Assembly: GCA_037974665.1 (NCBI GenBank)
Contig: CM075780.1
Span: forward strand, 52,121,594 to 52,185,593
From: Ehretia macrophylla
Taxonomy: Eukaryota; Streptophyta; Magnoliopsida; Boraginales; Ehretiaceae
DNA length: 64,000 nucleotides
Direction: 5' to 3'
Positions within the stretch are counted from its first letter, which is position 1. Each line of letters begins with the position of its first letter. The notes under the pieces were generated by a model. It worked only from the letters and a program-made list of their open reading frames with translations. It searched no databases and was not told the DNA's origin. Positions 1 through 12,349 of the stretch are shown here, piece by piece. The translations under genes were made by a program, and so were the position numbers.

Positions 1-244
1 TTTGGGTTTAATTTTAGTGTGTATGTGTGTGTGTGATGTGCGAGAAAATAGATAGATTGCCGGCAAATTCATTGCTTTGTTTGCAAGTTTTTTTTTTAAG
101 GGCAAGATGACTGGAATACCCTTAAACCAGTTAGTTTTAACGGAGGTTGGCTAACGGCAGAGACTAAATTGGGCTTTTTGCACAACTGGGGGACCTATTT
201 GGGTTTTATGACAAATCTCAGGGACCAAAATGGTTTTAGCCCTT
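1..244. other. Unassigned AT-rich sequence, possible terminus of an older repeat
   Basis: No gene is seen. The stretch around 140-240, with phrases such as gggacctatttgggttttatg and gggaccaaaatgg, has the look of a dispersed plant repeat end, but no inverted partner or target duplication is visible in the window. Confidence 0.3.
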
Positions 245-249
245 AAATT

Positions 250-1571
250 TAAACATAATTTCAGGATTACCTATAACGCAAAACAACGGTAAATTCTGAG
301 AAGAGCTTCCCACGTGTGAAGCCTCCAAGATTAGTCCACACGGAATTCGGGCTATTAACTGGATTTCACCCCACTAGAGTTTTTAGAGAAATCCTATAAT
401 TTTATTCTGACTGAGAATATGTGCTAGCTTTCCTTGTGTTAGAATACTATAATATATAGGAAACACATATGACTCAGGGTCACATGTAGACCAGTCTTAA
501 ACTGACCAGTCTTGGACCTCATAATAACCAAATCAATATCTAATTACTACAAACCCAATTAAATTAATATTAGAACGATCCTAAAATTAATTTAATCTTT
601 TCTCTAATCCAATTAATTCGTAGATTTCTTTTTGTGTGTGACCTCTTGGGTTCATAATTAATTGGTAGCGAATAATTAATTCTACTAATTAACAAATTAG
701 AACTCATTTCTAATTAATTCACAAATCGTGAGTGACACCTTTATGTCGCGATTACCCAATTAAAGATGAAATGCAAGTACATGAACTCATTTAGTAATTT
801 CTATGCAATCGAATCCTACTATCTAAATTATCTCGATCGAGCCAGAGTCATGGATTGGATCGTCAAACTCTATTGCTCGATCATATGCCAGAATCTATTT
901 AATTAATAACTAATGAATAATCCGTTGAACGACTTCGACTATAACACCTTGGCCAAAGATTTCTAGTTACTTAATTAATAAATCGCATAGGATCCCCAAT
1001 TGACAGTTTTCGTATCTACACACATATATCTCCATGATGGAATAAATCATAACCACTAAATATATTGTTTAATCCTTGATTAGAACTAGCTTAATTGCAC
1101 CAACAAATTTTGATATTCTTAATCATGAGATAACAGTGGTGTCTCAGGTCTGAAGATTAATTGAATGATTACATTGTACAATGAATTATTGACCAATCCA
1201 TGTAATTTATTGTATTGATAGTCAAGTCTAGTCACTTATTCGCAACAAGTATTTATACATTTACTATAATGATATGAGACGAATCGCCCAATTTAATATT
1301 TCATATTATTTGGTTAGTAGACTGTAATTCGATATATCCGGATAAACTAACTCCCAATTAATTTGTTCTATAATCGGGGACAACTTTTAGAACATATCTG
1401 TGAATATAGACTCCGTCACTCATATCCTTACTCCTAAAGATAAAATATATAAATAGTGTTCTAATGATAAATAAATAAACTGCCCGCATTAAATGATTAA
1501 TAAATTAAATAATACATTATTTATAATTTTAAAAATACAATTTATTAACTTTTAGGGCATTTTTTCTAACA
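250..1571 (-). repeat. Probable Ty1/copia LTR (solo or truncated), reverse orientation
   Basis: The right edge reads ttttttctaaca, which on the minus strand is a TGTTAGAA start typical of copia LTRs. The AT-rich body has no coding potential. The segment near 310-390 on the minus strand, with cttcacacgtgggaag, resembles copia LTR 3' portions. No primer-binding site, polypurine tract or second copy is found next to it, so it is either a solo LTR or a fragment. The left edge is a guess; no matching 5-bp duplication of the gttgg found at the right edge could be placed. Confidence 0.45.
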
Positions 1572-2046
1572 GTTGGCGATTCATGCTGATGATAATGGTG
1601 TCATTTACTTTGGGTATGTGGTCAGAGGTTCCGCTACTATCTCTGTTGCGTTTTGCTTCATGGTGGGCTTTCCTAACACTTCTTTTGATCCGAATGATGA
1701 GTTCGTTTTTGGGTTTTTACTATCAAGTTTCAGCATCTTTGCCTGTAATCTTGTATTATTCGATGCCATGTTTGCCTCCCATTGTTTTTCTTGTTCACTA
1801 TGGAAGAGACAAGATGGTCATTGCTACCACTTGTTCACTCCTAGGCCCAAATTGTCCATCTCTTTTCTTGGATTATTTAGACCATTTATGTTTCTATGTT
1901 ACTTGGGCCATCCTCTTACTTGGGTTATTCTTGTTGGTTAGAGTTGATCGGTGCTTCACTGATGACCTTTGCAAGTATGCAAAAAGTTTTTGGTGCTGGC
2001 TTTGCCGTGGTGGTCGAGGTTAGTGTCATAGACGTTGAGGTGGTGC
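1572..2046. other. No recognisable gene; host sequence interrupted by a MITE
   Basis: T/G-rich sequence with two overlapping open frames of 122 and 146 codons that match nothing I recognise and have no conserved motif. The same texture continues after the MITE at 2263, so 1572-2046 and 2263-2540 were probably one sequence before insertion. Confidence 0.35.
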
Positions 2047-2262
2047 CAGGGACAGAGTTAGGATTTTAAAATTAGAGGGGTTAAGATTCAAATAAAAATA
2101 TTCATGATAAGAGAAAAATAAAAAAATAAAGGGGACCGTTAACTTATTTTTAACAATACTACACAGATTTTTTTAACGACAGTAACTTTTTTTAACAATA
2201 TTATATAATTTTTTTTTAAAAAAAAAATAATGGGGGGGACAGGGCGGACAGCTCCGCCCCTG
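2047..2262. mobile_element. hAT-type MITE
   Basis: The element begins CAGGGACAGAG and ends with CTCCGCCCCTG, giving imperfect inverted ends of the CAGGGGCGGAG type common in plant hAT MITEs. It is flanked by GGTGGTGC on the left and AGTGGCGC on the right, an 8-bp duplication with two mismatches. The 216-bp interior is AT-rich and non-coding. The family resembles the shorter MITE in intron 3 of the rhomboid gene. Confidence 0.7.
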
Positions 2263-3293
2263 AGTGGCGCTTTCTTTTTCCTTTGCGGATCAATTGTTGG
2301 AGATGCTCAGAGGTATCTGTTCATCGTTACGTGTGGCTTTTGTGTAAATTGGCCTAGATGTTTTGGATCACCATGTTTTTGGTCGTTGGTTTTGTTTTCT
2401 ACCCTGGTTTCGCCAACGTGTATATGGGTACATTTTGATGGTTTGGTTGACTCTTGTGCTAGCTTGGCCAAATTCTGACTGTCAATGCGTTAGTGGTTTC
2501 GGCTTTTGTGGTTGGGCTCGAGGTTGTTTAATAATAATAAGAATCATTTTTAATAAATATTATATAGGTAATAATATATTGTATGAGAATTAAAAATCAT
2601 CATTGTTTTTGCAAAAAGTTTTCTTTATATCATTACAATTGCTTTCTAAAAGTTTTTATATTATAAAAGTATTATAGTATTTTTCCCTATCAACTATATC
2701 AATAGTACCTCAATTTCCATTTATTACAGATAATTATTTATTTAAGAGTCTCATAATTAGTTATGTTATCGGTATTTCATAATTTTCATTGAAGAAAATA
2801 CAAGTGACAAGAGGTGACTCATATTTGTAAAATCGTAGATTCAAAGATTGAAATTCTTGGTGCGATAGGATACCCATAAATAAGGTTGATGAATAAAGTG
2901 AAAAAAATTAAAGTATCAAAGTAAAGTTTGTGTCACGATAATAGTAAAGAGAAAGTGCTAAAGTGGAGTTTTGTGTCGCATGAAACTTTAGTATATTAAT
3001 TATAAAATTGTAGCTTTAATTTTTAAGTTTACTTTGGTCATGTCCTTCTCCCAATCAAAATCTAACAAGGTGAATTAGGAAATGTGATGTTGTGTGCCTT
3101 AAATGATTAGGTCCTCTTAAGCGCGTTAAGCTCTAAACTACAAAACACGTATTAAAACCCTTAGAATAATTACACTGGCAAGATCAAGCACTAAAGACCA
3201 TAGCATGTAATGGGACATAAATATAAATCTTCCAAATTCCAATAAACTTTAATTATACAAGATCCATAACGGATTCCAGAAAACTTTATTAAC
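2263..3293. other. Intergenic, nothing recognised
   Basis: The first ~270 bp continues the T/G-rich sequence seen before the MITE. The rest is AT-rich with no open frame, tRNA, or clear repeat edge. Confidence 0.4.
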
Positions 3294-3715
3294 GCTTCGT
3301 TTGTTTGCAGTAAAATATTTTTCTGAAAAATAATTTTTGAATTTTTCGATGTTTGGTAACACAAAAAATTTAGTCAACCGAAAAGTATTTTTTGATCAAG
3401 AAAAAATTTTAGTTCAAAAGAGTGAAAAATATTTTCTTATCTTTTAAGAGAAGAAAATATTTTTCAGAACTTACCCACTTCACCCCTACCCTACCCACCC
3501 CACCCCACCCCACCCCACCCACTCTCTACCCTCACGGTTAACATATATATTATGTGTATATATATATTTTTTTTATAAAATCTCATATTAGAAAATATAT
3601 TTCACTGTACATTCAAATACTAAAAAATATTTTTCAATATTTTATTTTTTATGAAAACATTTACCCTTAAAAATATTTTTTCCTATTAAGTTATTTTACG
3701 ACAAACAAATGGAGC
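3294..3715. mobile_element. MITE-like inverted-repeat element with C-rich core
   Basis: The ends are inverted: left GCTTCGTTTGTTTGCAGTAA, right (read in reverse) GCTCCATTTGTTTGTCGTAA. Inside are repeated AAAATATTTTTC words on both strands and a central C-rich run (about 3480-3520) made of CCCCA units. No transposase is encoded. No clean target duplication could be read, so the superfamily is open. Confidence 0.6.
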
Positions 3716-4162
3716 CTAAAACAAAAGTCTAATACAATCCAAATTATGATTGAAATGATAGTGCAAGAAAATTAAGTAAATGTCTCAAGTAAAAACAGAA
3801 AGTGCCGTCATCACTTTCTAGATTTTCACAACTAATCCCAGCTACACTTCACTTGCTTCAAAAGGTGAAGAAAGACTGGACCAAGTAAAATGAGTTGGAA
3901 ACTCAATAAATGACTCTTCCCTAAGAAAATAGCATAGACCTTAACATGAAATAAATATATCGATAATACTCATGGATGATATTTTTAGAAGGTAACCACG
4001 TGGATGATTTTATAAATATTCCATGCTAAGACGAAAATAAAAAAAATAAAGTAAGTAACACGTTACAATCCTTACATCCAATTAAATCATATCATAACAA
4101 AATGATAAATAAATTGTGGCTACAATACTGGTAGTAAGGGTCAAAATGGTTATTTAAATTAA

Positions 4163-4622
4163 GGTGAAGTACACGAGATTCTTTTATACTTTAGTAAAAG
4201 TGCATAACATTCTTTATAGTTCAAAAACTTCCTGAACTAGTCTTTATATTTTTTAAAAATACACAACACCCCCTACAGTTATAAAATCCGTCATATTTAA
4301 CGAATTTTATAAAAAAGACGTAAACACTCTCATTTTTTTTTCATTTCTCTCTTTTGCCATTTTCTCTTTTGTTTAGGCAAAAAAAAAATGGTAATTTGGT
4401 CAATTCATATAATTATTTAATGAATAAATTTGTTAAAAATCAAAAAAAATTTCCCTTAACGCGTGTGAAGTACACTTTCCGTTAAATTTAACGGATTTTT
4501 TAACGGTAGGGGGGTGTTGTGCACTTTTAAAAAACTACAAAGATTAACTCAGAAGGTTTTTAAATTATAAGAAAGTGTTGTACACTTTCATTAAAATATA
4601 AAGAAGTATTATGCACTTCACC
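4163..4622. mobile_element. Foldback/MITE element with ~180-bp inverted arms
   Basis: The left arm (from GGTGAAGTACAC through the poly-C run near 4270) pairs with the right arm read in reverse (GGTGAAGTGCAT through the poly-C run near 4515). Both arms share the order: 'caaaa/ctttata' words, 'cacaacaccccc', 'aaaatccgt'. The short centre is AT-rich. Non-coding. The flanking duplication is not clear. Most bases 3716-4162 to its left are AT-rich with nothing recognised. Confidence 0.65.
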
Positions 4623-4665
4623 CTTTAAACTATCAACCACCGAAGACAAATGAAAGTACTAAGGA

Positions 4666-5076
4666 TTCTTTCGCTTCTCAGGGTGAAGAACCAGAATGTG
4701 AATTGAGATTTAATCATCATGACGCTTAGTTGTCTGTGTCGTAAGAAGAGTTTGAATGCGGACTTGGCCAAATCTACATTATGTGCCTCTGTGTATCGGA
4801 CATGGCAAGAAAAGAATAGCAGAGCTCATGGCTTGGATACTAGTACGGAGGAGCAAATCATTAAAAAGATAATGTTGGATGTGAGATATATGATTGCCCA
4901 TCAATATAAATATGTGGATAATATACTCAATAAAAATTTATGTACTTCATGGAGCTTAACAGAGACTTTTGTAAATGACTAGTTTTGTACATGATAAGTA
5001 GTGGATGAATCATGTATTTTCACATTTTTGGTAATTGAATGAAATGATTATTTGGTGAGAAAAAAAAAAAAAAAAA
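4666..5076 (+). mobile_element. 5'-truncated L1-type LINE with poly(A) tail
   Basis: An 87-codon frame (4719-4982) resembles the C-terminal end of plant LINE reverse transcriptase ORF2 downstream of the zinc-binding RVT region, with the typical 'TWQEKNSR' followed by 'EEQIIKKIMLDVR'. About 80 bp after the stop comes a run of A. The insertion is bounded by the 13-bp direct repeat AAAGTACTAAGGA at 4653-4665 and 5074-5086. All hallmarks of target-primed reverse transcription with 5' truncation are present. It cannot be active, as only the tail of ORF2 remains. Confidence 0.8.
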
Positions 5077-5086
5077 GTACTAAGGA

Positions 5087-5783
5087 AAAGTGGTGCACTT
5101 ATAACACGAAAGAGCAAAACAGAAATGGCCAGTGTGTCGACATCCATACTCACTAAGGGTCAAAGCTCACCTACCCCAATAATTAGAGGATAGCCAAATG
5201 AAAATTATTTTACTATTTTCAAAACTCGTTTAATTAAATAATTGCATTTATTTCAATATCTTTAGTTAGCAAAATACGACATTCTACTTTCATGCTCATG
5301 AAAAAAAGTTGGTCTCAATGTTACACATTCTTATTTTCTCTACAAGAGAAGAAAATAAAGAGACGTATAAAGAAAAAAAAAATGTGGATGCTAACTGTTT
5401 TTCTTTTTTTTTTTTTTTAAACAATTGCCGGACAACAATCTTCTTACAAAATAAAGCGATGAATTGGCTTTGAAAATATTTTAGTATATTAAAGGAAAGA
5501 AAAGAGAACTTTGCCAAAATGGTAAAAATAGAGTGATGTATAGGCTTTGAAATTAAGTGTATGAATAGGGTACCAAACTCCTATAATATTGGAATGGAAG
5601 TGCAAAAGTTTAAAAAATATATAATTTGGGATGTCGCGGTAGGGGAAGGTTTAGAATTTTATTTAATGAAAACTAAGACACTAATATTTTCTAGTAGGGT
5701 TAACATAATTTTTTTATATTAAAAATACTCATATTTTAGAAAAAAATTAAAATAAATATACGCTACAACCCCCTACCAACCCC
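5087..5783. other. Upstream region of the rhomboid gene
   Basis: AT-rich, with no gene. It includes the distal promoter region of the rhomboid gene. A T-run near 5401 and A-rich stretches are the only notable features. Confidence 0.4.
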
Positions 5784-5790
5784 TATATAA
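5784..5790 (+). promoter_or_regulatory. Candidate TATA box of the rhomboid gene
   Basis: TATATAA preceded by a C-rich stretch (aaccccctaccaacccc). With a start site about 30 bp downstream it would give a 5' leader of about 200 bp before the ATG at 6026. It is the best TATA match in the 300 bp before the gene. Confidence 0.5.
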
Positions 5791-6025
5791 ATCTGCCCAT
5801 GCTTGAAATCATATTCTCAATCACACACGTACTCCTTTAGTAAAAATGGTTGTATCCCCATAATTTAGGATTCAATTGTCCATTTATAGCATCTTAACTT
5901 GTATAACTATTTCATCTCCGAGCTTTAATCTTGATCATCCAATAAAAATTCTCACCTAAGACCAGAATCAACTCATTTCCCACAACGACATTGTTTCTCC
6001 ATTGCTCGAACTTTAACGGGTCGTG

Positions 6026-9000
6026 ATGGGGAGGCCTCGAGCGGACTCTTCGCCGGAGTCCGGGATTGAGATCAAGGTTCATCCTCACCGGAGCAATCAG
6101 AATCCGGCTGGGGAAACACCGTCACGCCATCACCAACGTACACCTCCTAGGCCATACCAGCCATTCAAGAAATGGGTCGCTTGGCTTGTGCCTACCATTT
6201 TCGTTGTCAACATTGCACTATTTGTCTTTGTCATGTACGCAAATGATTGTCCTAGAACCTCTAACAATTGCCTAGGCGAAGAGCCATTGGGTCGGTTTGC
6301 ATTCCAGAGCTTCAGTGAGAACCCATTGCTTGGTCCCAGACCTAATACGTGAGTTCATCATCGTTCTTTTATTTTTTTTAATTATTTTTTTATTTAGGAA
6401 GGTCTAAATCTGTATAACGTAATTAGTAAGACTCGAACTCGCAATCGCATTGCTAGTTCATCATTGTTATGCATGCATGCAATCTGATGTCATTCATTCG
6501 TACGTATTGCTTGTGTTGATGAATATTGCCACCCACCAAACTTTGACTATGGTAATTTTGATTTTACAAAAGAAATGGTGAACAATTCTCATCCATTTTC
6601 TAGTTAAATAGATGATAAGGTTACAATTTTCTCCATAGATTGATAAATTTTAGGAGAATTTTCTTTTCCTAAATTAATTTGGAGGGGCATATATCCAAAG
6701 CATTCATTTCATGTGCTACAGAATTAAGTTTGTAATTTCCTTTGAATGTTAATCTTTTTTCGACCAAGAAAAGATCCCAAAAATGTTCATAAACAGTTTT
6801 GAAAACAATGACGTCAAGTTTTCCATCTCTGATGAGACTAGAGAAGTTTTTTTTTATTTTTTTATTTTACTTTTTATTTCAGACTAGAGAAGTTGGGTGG
6901 TCTTAAAGTAGACAAAGTGGTAGAAAACCACGAGGCATGGCGACTGATAACTTCTATGTGGTTACATATGGGTTTCTTCCACCTTCTTGCCAACATGATA
7001 AGTCTGCTACTCGTTGGCATTAAGCTTGAGCAAGAGTTTGGATTTGGTAAGTGGAATAAAGGATTATTCACAAATTGTTGTGCTCGTAATTCAATTTCTG
7101 GTTAATACCCTAGTTAGTCCCTAATTTTTACCGTGTTTAATAAATACATTTCTTATTTTAAAAATGTTATATTTAAATCATTTAACTTTGTAATTTGTGA
7201 TATCGTGGGTTTGTTTAGCATTTTCCGTAAGGAAAGTAAAAGTATTTCCCAGCACTTACCGTTACTTTTCTAACTGGAAAAGGCAAAAATATTAACAATG
7301 TCACAGGTTACAAATTAAACGATTTGAATGTAATACTTTTAAAGATAAGAGATCTATTTCTCAAACACGGTAAAAAATCAGAGACTAACTAAAGTATTAA
7401 CCATTCAATTTCTGAAGTTTCATAATGACAGTAATTGCACAATATTGACTGAATTGCAAGAAAATACTTATAACTGAAAAAAAAAAAAAAAATTTATCAG
7501 GTCAGGACTCTCTTAATGACCCTTTTACTCTTACGTTATTTCTGAATTAGTCCTTTTGCAGTTCGGATCGGATTGCTGTACGTGTTATCTGGTTTTGGTG
7601 GAAGCTTGTGCTCTGCTTTGTTTGTGCGCATGCAAATCTCGGTTGGTGCCTCTGGTGCATTGTTTGGTTTACTCGGAGCAATGCTTTCTGAACTCTTCAC
7701 AAATTGGACAATATATGAGAACAAGGTATTTGTAAGGTACTTTGCTTAAGTGAATACACTAACGGAAATTTTTTCAAAACGCTTGGCCATTCCAAATGAT
7801 TGGACAACCTCTTATTACTATTACTGCATGCAGGGGCGGATGTAATTGGGAGCGAGCGAGGGCTGCAGCTCCCACTGACCTAGAAGAACGTTTGGATCCG
7901 CCCCTGACTGCATGTGATATTGATACGTGACATTGCATGATGAAACCGAGTGATATATTAAAGTATTACCTCATGGTAGGGTTAGGCCAAGGAATGAAAA
8001 GATTTTGTTTTTTGTGACCCTAACACTTTTGGTAGATTATATATTGTACATTTCTCAATTGTTATTGGACCTCCCTTAACTACTATTAGACATATTTGAA
8101 CTACTATTAGACCTACTTGGACGACTTTAAACTCATTAGGATAACTTAATTAGAGCAAAAAACGATAATCGTTTTAAAACTTTTTTCTCCTTTTAGTAAC
8201 ATAACTAACAAATTTTCATTTGCAGTTGTCTGCTTTGTCGACTCTGATCTTGATAATCACCATTAATCTAGCTGTTGGAATTCTTCCTCACGTCGACAAC
8301 TTTGCGCATCTTGGAGGATTTTGTACTGGATTTTTACTTGGATTTGTGCTCTTCGTTCGCCCTCAGTATGGCTATGTAAGCCGAAGGAATCTCCCACGTG
8401 GTTACAGTGCCCCACCAACTAAATCCAAGTACAAGGCATATCAATATGTATTCCTGCTCGTCTCTCTCATACTTCTTATAGGAGGGTAATTCTCATCATG
8501 CTCCCTAATCTACATTTCTGTGTTATAGTGATTGTTAAAAACCGTAAAAGGCAACTCCACATTGTAAGGACCAAATACCTGATTATTTTATCCCGAATAG
8601 CGAGTCTAGTGGTGGGGTATTTAGAGGAGTATTAACAAGAGATCTATTCACATTCTAGACTCGAATTAGTTAAAAAATTATTCTCTTTGGGACCAATCCT
8701 AATAAGCCTTATACCTAACTACTTTGGTCATATTTTTTTCAAACGGAGTTATATGTTTTGAAATTTGAACCCTAATGTGAGGTCGAAGACTTTCCCAAAG
8801 TGTTTTCCATATTTAAAAATAGAAAAAGTAAGTTAAATGACAATTCAAATTGCAAGAATTTATGGAATTCATAGTTACTATTTTCAAAATTTATGATGTT
8901 ATCTTAAAGGATGATTTAGCCTTTTAAGTAACGATCATGTATATTTGAGAATTGGTGTTAGCTGCAAAGGCCGATGCATGCATTAACACGTAAGTGGGGT

Positions 9001-11381
9001 AAACGTTCTTTTAGAAATTATGTATATTTTTAAGATATTTTATCAAATCAAATTAAATTAAATTAAGCCTTGTTTATTAAGTAAGATCAGTTATATGAAT
9101 CATGTGACGGTATTCATTTCTGTTGAGAGTCATTTCTTCTATAAAATTCATATATGTAAGGTCTCGTTTAATTGTCTCCGTTCAAGTTATCTTAAGTCTT
9201 TTTCTACCCCTCTTCTAGTGCACTATTTTTAAATCATCGCACTTTATAACAGGCGTCTCAAAAGATCGTCTCCTAACATGGCCAAACAATCTCAAACGAT
9301 TCTCCCTCATCTTATCTTCAATTGGGGTCACTCTTACTCTTTTATGTATCACATTGTTTTTAATCTTGTCTTTCCTAGTGTTGCCACACATCCAACTCAA
9401 TATTCTCATCTCGGTCACCGATATTTTATCAACGTATTGATATTTCACCGCTCAACACTCTGAACCATATAACATAGCAGGTTTAATGACCATCTTATAG
9501 AATTTCCCTTTTAGTTTAAGTGATATTTTTTGATCACACAAGATTCTTGACTCATTTTTTCACTTTGTTCATCCTACTTTGATTCTATGATCAACGTCCG
9601 CATTAATATCACATCTTGTTGAACAATAGAACCAAATATCTAAAACTCTATTTTTCTTATATTCTTTTAGAGTCTAATCTTACCTCTATCTTACTTTTCG
9701 ACTTATTTTTACTAAACTTACATTCTATATACTTTATCTTTGATTTGCTTAGCTTAAAACCCTTATATTCTAAAGTTGATCTCTATAATTCTAGTTTAGT
9801 ATTTATACATTTTCTAAACTCATCAATCAAAACAATGTCATCCGCAAATAATATATACCATGACACTTCATCTTAAATTTGGCTAGTGAGTTCTTCCATG
9901 ACTAGCGCGAAAATATATGGGCTCAAGGTAGATCCTTGATACAGTTCTATTGTAATTGGAAAAAAACTAGACTCATTTTCTCTCGTTATTACGCTAGTCA
10001 TCGCTCCCTCATACATATCTTTTATCACCTTAATGTATATCACACATACACTATTTTTCTCCAATACTCTTCATAAAACTTCCTTAATATACATTTTTCA
10101 AGTCAATAAACATCATGTGTAAGTCTTTCGGATTCCCTCGATATTTGTTCTTATTAACTGCTGATAAGGTAAAACATGATTGTATCGAGAATGGTGTTGA
10201 TTTTTCACTTTCCAGATTTACTACCGGCCTACTTCTTCTCGTCCGCGGCGTTAATGGCAATGAATACTGCTCTTGGTGTCATTTCCTAAGATGTGTTCCC
10301 ACTCCGCTATGGAATTGTGATGATCAAAATAGTGGGTCATGCATTATTACAGATTGCAAGGTACCATATACTTCAAATTGTGCAGCCTTGTTTACTTTGT
10401 TTCACCATTTTAATTGAAAATCTTATAGTAAAGCTACACCACCAAGTACAAAAACACAATTTATCGCGTTAAAAATAATAAATAAATTTAAGTTACAGTC
10501 TCTTTTAAAACTTAAACTACTAAAAAAAAAAATTGTTGTATAATTTAATGTCTTCAACACACCTCTGCACTCACTTGAAAAAAAAAACACATTTTTTTCT
10601 TTTTTTTAGAAAAATCATTATATTAGAGATTTTCACTGTAAGAGTGCACATTCTTACTTCTCTCACTGCACGATTGCATATCCTGAACTTGGGTGTCTGA
10701 TTCTGGCCTTGCCTGCACTAAACTTAAGTTATTAAAGAAGAGTGTGTTATATTTTTTATTGTCTTCAACAATAAATTATATCTAAAAGTTTAAGATTTTA
10801 GATAACATGGTCACTTAATGAGGTATTGAAACTCATTTTAACAAACGGTCTGGGGTTTAAGTCCCACTACTACCCATTTATAAACAAAAATAACTTTTTA
10901 TATGCAAAACTCAAAAGAAAATCTACTTGATTAAGGGGTTATTTCATATAATATCAGAACCCTGTTATTTTCACCCAAAATAAAAAAAGAACCCTAATAT
11001 TAGATCTTGGGTACAATATATTTAGTACATGTTGTAATTTGTTTTTCCATCTAGTCGAATAAAATCTCATTTTGTCTAACTAAGATGAGATGGGAAGTGC
11101 TCCTCTCCTGAATCCAGCCTCTGGCACCTCTCACATTGTGAGACCCACTTTTTGATTCATGAAACCCAAGGCCGGATTTCAGAGAGCAGAATTTTTCATA
11201 TGGGATTCTTTTACAGCTGACACAAAGTTATTCAACACATTTTAACTGATCTTTTCAGGCCACTGTATTGGGGAAACAAGTCAATATGACATGTCCATCA
11301 AGCCACAAAAGCGGATCTTACTCATTGCAAAGTATGGACAACTCCAAGATGCAGAAGCTATGTAGTCAGCTATGCTGTTGA
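6026..11381 (+). CDS. RBL: RHOMBOID-like intramembrane serine protease, six exons
   Basis: Exons by reading-frame continuity and GT/AG sites: 6026-6348, 6883-7046, 7562-7725, 8226-8485, 10216-10360, 11259-11381. They total 1179 bp, or 392 residues, close to Arabidopsis RBL1. ATG 6026 is chosen because it opens the frame and follows a leader. Family features: basic N-terminus, first membrane segment ([20 protein letters not shown]), WR motif plus '[11 protein letters not shown]' segment, catalytic serine in GASGALFG (exon 3) and catalytic histidine in [10 protein letters not shown] (exon 4), then a C-terminal membrane segment. The tail is Cys-rich, with [16 protein letters not shown] in exon 5 and a last exon ending LCSQLCC. 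Rhomboids cleave membrane-spanning substrates within the bilayer; in plants this group is placed in Golgi/secretory membranes. All catalytic motifs and splice sites look intact, so it is probably functional. Exons 5 and 6 are less conserved and their borders are less certain. Confidence 0.9.
7831..7906. mobile_element. 76-bp hAT MITE in intron 3 of the rhomboid gene
   Basis: Ends are CAGGGGCGGAT and its reverse ATCCGCCCCTG. The flanks are a perfect 8-bp duplication ACTGCATG at 7823-7830 and 7907-7914, which identifies the hAT superfamily. The perfect duplication suggests a recent insertion. Confidence 0.9.
9175..10110 (-). mobile_element. Decayed RTE-type LINE reverse transcriptase fragment in intron 4
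   Basis: On the minus strand, 9873-10064 reads like the RT core preceding the YADD box ([15 protein letters not shown], then [20 protein letters not shown]). The part at 9215-9448 reads like the conserved C-terminus of plant RTE ([17 protein letters not shown], then [18 protein letters not shown]). Stops and frameshifts separate the blocks. It lies antisense within the rhomboid intron. The rest of the intron (8486-9174) has nothing recognised. Confidence 0.8.
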
Positions 11382-11960
11382 TCTTATCTATTCTTTTATG
11401 GTATCATGACCACGGATAAAAGAGCATCTGAATGAATCTTTGCAGTACATATTAAGAGACGAGAATGATGAAGCTAACTTGATTTCTACTAACAGCGTCA
11501 CTATATTACACCCCTTTATCCCCGCCCTCTTTTCTTCTCGTTAAAATAGAATTTTTACTACATTCTCGAAAGATTTGATATTCAATACAGTAATAGTCCT
11601 TTTCGTGCATTACTCTCCTCTTCTATCTCTTACTTATCTTTATCTACCGATAACTCAAAAGTGTTATGTATTTCCTGTTATAAATTAATATTTTTCTTTA
11701 CTTAATTCTGAAGTGTAATATCATTTATTTTCTTCTGGTCATTATTAAGTTCTTTTTGCCTCTTTTGCTTGCTAATAAATGATAAGAGGATAGTTTATCA
11801 ACTACAGGTTCTTGCTTGGTGGGTTATTAAAGTTTATTAGATCTAATATTAGAAAATAAAACACTACTATAATTGATAAAATTAATTTTAATAATTTAAA
11901 GCGGACATTGATTTGAAGTCATTGATAATATCTCTTGTGATAATCCTGCAAGAAAACATT
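11382..11960 (+). other. 3' flank of the rhomboid gene
   Basis: AT-rich sequence after the stop, expected to hold the 3' UTR. AATAAA-like words occur but none can be chosen as the poly(A) signal. No second gene. Confidence 0.4.
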
Positions 11961-11964
11961 TAGC

Positions 11965-12349
11965 AGTGTTTTATGGTGGGTAGACCTAGATTAAGCGCTC
12001 TCTCTCCCTCTCCAACTTTTGTATGGTGGCTCTCAATTGGGGCAAGCCAACCCTGATGATCTAATATTTATAGACCATCAGTATTCTGAATAGGAGAGAC
12101 GGCCTAACCTGGAAGTCTTTATTGCCCAAGCCCTCTCCCCATCAAGGTGCCCTAATATTTTATATAGGTTCTACACTTTACATATCACACCACTTAATTA
12201 AAATAAAATTAATGAGATGGACCTAGAGCCAACTGGAGTGGATCACTGAAAACGATGTACTGGGCTTTATTGATCAACCTCAATCCATTTTTCGAAATAA
12301 TAAAATATGCCAATCAGTGGTAGCTTATTATTTAAAAAAAATTCTAATA
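11965..12349 (-). repeat. 3' LTR of decayed copia element A
   Basis: The right edge reads attctaata followed by gtctcccactta; on the minus strand this is a purine-rich taagtgggagac tract followed by a TATTAGAAT start, matching a copia polypurine tract and a mutated TGTTAGAA. The left edge is approximate. The partner 5' LTR was not found. Confidence 0.5.

Noticed and set aside
1573-2023. Two overlapping plus-strand frames as a membrane protein gene
   Set aside because: Hydrophobic only because the DNA is T-rich; no known motif, and the start codon is doubtful.
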